Shown here one piece after another: positions 62,950 through 64,000 of a DNA stretch of 64,000 bases (within the stretch, counting starts at the first letter, position 1; each line of letters starts with the position of its first letter). The stretch covers positions 186,001 through 250,000 of the forward strand of contig CALWVE010000031.1 in the NCBI GenBank assembly GCA_944384905.1, in the 5' to 3' direction. The notes beneath the pieces were generated by a model. It ran no database searches. It was given only the letters and a program-made list of their open reading frames with translations, and had not been told where the DNA came from. Source of the DNA: an uncultured Clostridia bacterium (GTDB lineage Bacteria > Bacillota > Clostridia > Oscillospirales > Acutalibacteraceae). The translations under genes were made by a program, and so were the position numbers.

Positions 62950-62976
62950 AAAAGCCAAGGCTATGCCTTGGCTTTT
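62950..62976 (+). terminator. Terminator of the plus-strand NSS gene
   Basis: A 12-bp stem AAAAGCCAAGGC (62950-62961) / (62965-62976) with 3-nt loop and T-run. Confidence 0.93.
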
Positions 62977-62994
62977 CCCTTGCTCTCCAGACAA

Positions 62995-63029
62995 AAAGGC
63001 ACCGAAAGCATCTCGCCTTCGGTGCCTTT
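62995..63029 (-). terminator. Terminator of the lectin-tail gene
   Basis: A 12-bp stem (62995-63006 with 63018-63029; core GGCACCGAA) with A-run 62993-62997 giving a U-run in minus reading; it ends 15 nt from the stop at 63045. Confidence 0.9.
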
Positions 63030-63044
63030 GAACCGGATAGTTTA

Positions 63045-63827
63045 TCAATCTTCTTTCAGGGAATCAATGAATTCCTCTGCTGCTTCCGCAGCGCGTTCTC
63101 TGGCTTCAACCGCTTCCGGGCTGACTGCCTTAGCCGTTTTCTTCACATTCTTCTTGATCTCTTTAGCCGCTTCATCCGCCTTGGCCGCTACGTTGCGAAC
63201 AGTCTTCTTGGCGGCGCGCTTAGCCTTTTTCACAACCGGTTTCATGTTATTGGCGGCTTCGGCCGCCAGACCAGCTACATCGCTGAGTACATCTTCAGCA
63301 TTATCCAGAACTTTGCCGGAATGTGCCGCCGCTTTTTTAGCCGCAGCTTTAAGTCCGGCACCCGCAATGCAGGCAGCAGCTTCCGGAGACGGATACTCCA
63401 GAATCTTCCACTGCTGATTTTCACCGCCGACATCTTCCCAGATCTGTGCCGGCACGCCAGGATTCATGCTCATGAAAGCAATATCCAGCACTTTACCGGA
63501 ATGTACCTGTGTAAACTTGCGGTAACCGCGAGCGGCTACTTCTACGCGCCACAGCTGGCTTTCACTATTTTCGTCCCAAGCATTGGCCCAGGTTCCTGCT
63601 GCCGTTCCGCTGTAAACGGTGTCCAGCATAAAAGCGGTAGCCGGGTTCATAAAGCGGAAAGAACCGTCTTCGCAGGGGATCGGCGTCCAGAGCTGCAATT
63701 TATTGCCTTCGGGCTTTTCCTGCGTTACGGCAGCACCGCGTTCGACAGGCGCCTGCAGAACCAAACTAGTGCGGCGATTTACAAATAAATAGACAGAATT
63801 GGGTTTCAGCGTATTTTTACCAGCCAT
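63045..63827 (-). CDS. Beta-trefoil (ricin B-like) lectin domain with Lys/Ala-rich helical tail
   Basis: The 260-aa protein has no signal peptide or membrane helix. Residues 5-145 look like a ricin-type beta-trefoil with QxW motifs at 45-47, 91-93, 128-130 and 138-140. Residues 150-260 are a low-complexity Ala/Lys/Glu tail (VKKAKRAAKKTVRNVAAKADEAAKEIKKN) likely to be a long amphipathic helix, resembling histone H1-like or LEA-like tails. HSGKVLD occurs in both parts (109-115 and 169-175). The ATG at 63827 is chosen over one three codons upstream for proper AAGGAG spacing. It could bind a glycan or nucleic acid/membrane surface; no function is assigned. Confidence 0.8.
   Translation of the reverse strand: MAGKNTLKPNSVYLFVNRRTSLVLQAPVERGAAVTQEKPEGNKLQLWTPIPCEDGSFRFMNPATAFMLDTVYSGTAAGTWANAWDENSESQLWRVEVAARGYRKFTQVHSGKVLDIAFMSMNPGVPAQIWEDVGGENQQWKILEYPSPEAAACIAGAGLKAAAKKAAAHSGKVLDNAEDVLSDVAGLAAEAANNMKPVVKKAKRAAKKTVRNVAAKADEAAKEIKKNVKKTAKAVSPEAVEARERAAEAAEEFIDSLKED
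63298..63503 (-). repeat. In-frame 26-nt near-duplicate inside the lectin-tail gene
   Basis: The 26-nt segments 63298-63323 and 63478-63503 differ at three positions and are exactly 180 nt apart, so both encode HSGKVLD plus one changed and one shared residue. One copy lies in the last trefoil repeat, the other in the helical tail. Confidence 0.85.
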
Positions 63828-63883
63828 ATTGACCATTCTCCTTTTGAGACATCCAAATAAAAAAATTCAAACCTTGTGTATAT

Positions 63884-63913
63884 ATAATAACTTATGCATG
63901 GGTTATTTGTCAA
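63884..63913 (-). promoter_or_regulatory. Promoter of the lectin-tail gene
   Basis: In minus-strand reading TTGACA (63913-63908), 18-bp spacer, TATTAT (63889-63884), about 57 bp before the ATG. The rest of 63914-64000 is AT-rich and holds no gene I can support. Confidence 0.7.
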
Positions 63914-64000
63914 TATCCCCCAAAGCAGGCGAACTTTTTCAATAAATTGTATCCGTAAAAAAATGTTCTTTTTTTTAATAAGATACTCCGATCTTGTCAA

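Overview
The window comes from a chromosome of an anaerobic, low-to-moderate-GC Gram-positive bacterium, most likely class Clostridia (an Oscillospiraceae/Ruminococcaceae-like lineage is my best guess). The reasons are the hprK-murB-rapZ-whiA-dnaE-pfkA and dxs-tlyA-argR-recN gene orders, an rnfCDGEAB cluster, a V/A-type ATPase operon, strong AGGAGG ribosome binding sites, and no sign of an outer membrane. No insertion sequence, prophage, CRISPR array or rRNA operon is visible. Genes are tightly packed and no gene-free stretch exceeds 300 bases.

Layout. 1-7 kb (minus): a glycosyl-hydrolase-like secreted protein cut by the window edge, hemolysin III, a PflX-like radical SAM protein, a three-part exonuclease/zinc-ribbon/PgeF fusion, typA and a ProX-type tRNA editing protein. 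7-11 kb (minus): a CDF cation transporter, an Mrp/NBP35 ATPase and a two-component pair. 11.5-19.3 kb (plus): a cytidylate-kinase-like protein, then one long operon apbE - NusG-II protein - Gx transporter - rnfCDGEAB, i.e. the Rnf complex together with the enzyme that attaches its FMN. 19.4-22.6 kb (minus): phosphomannose isomerase, a fumarylacetoacetase-fold enzyme and a membrane protein whose L,D-transpeptidase-like domain has lost its catalytic residues. 22.8-27.9 kb (plus): an esterase, kduI, kduD, a discoidin-domain protein and a MATE exporter; kduI/kduD process unsaturated uronates from pectin or glycosaminoglycans.

27.9-37.7 kb (minus): a complete V/A-ATPase operon in the order H-C-I'-I-K-F-E-A-B-D, where I' is an extra gene encoding only the cytosolic half of subunit I. 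38-46.3 kb (minus): hprK, murB, rapZ, whiA, dnaE, pfkA, without the yvcK gene that usually lies between rapZ and whiA. 46.4-57.4 kb (minus): secD/secF, recN, argR, tlyA, dxs, lgt and an active/inactive pair of M16 peptidase-like proteins. 57.5-64 kb: a Dabb protein, a CLC-family transporter, a lone tRNA-Pro(GGG) with its own promoter and terminator, a Nudix hydrolase, two divergent Na+-coupled NSS transporters, and a beta-trefoil lectin with a long Lys/Ala-rich helical tail.

Together the genes suggest a fermenter that couples ferredoxin oxidation to ion pumping through Rnf, handles the same type of gradient with a V/A-ATPase, and takes up amino acids with Na+ symporters. The most unusual items are the exonuclease-PgeF fusion, the truncated subunit I paralogue, the catalytically dead transpeptidase-like protein, the lectin-tail protein with an in-frame micro-duplication, and a three-arm alternative hairpin at the start of the discoidin gene. 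All assignments come from reading the sequence; no searches were run.
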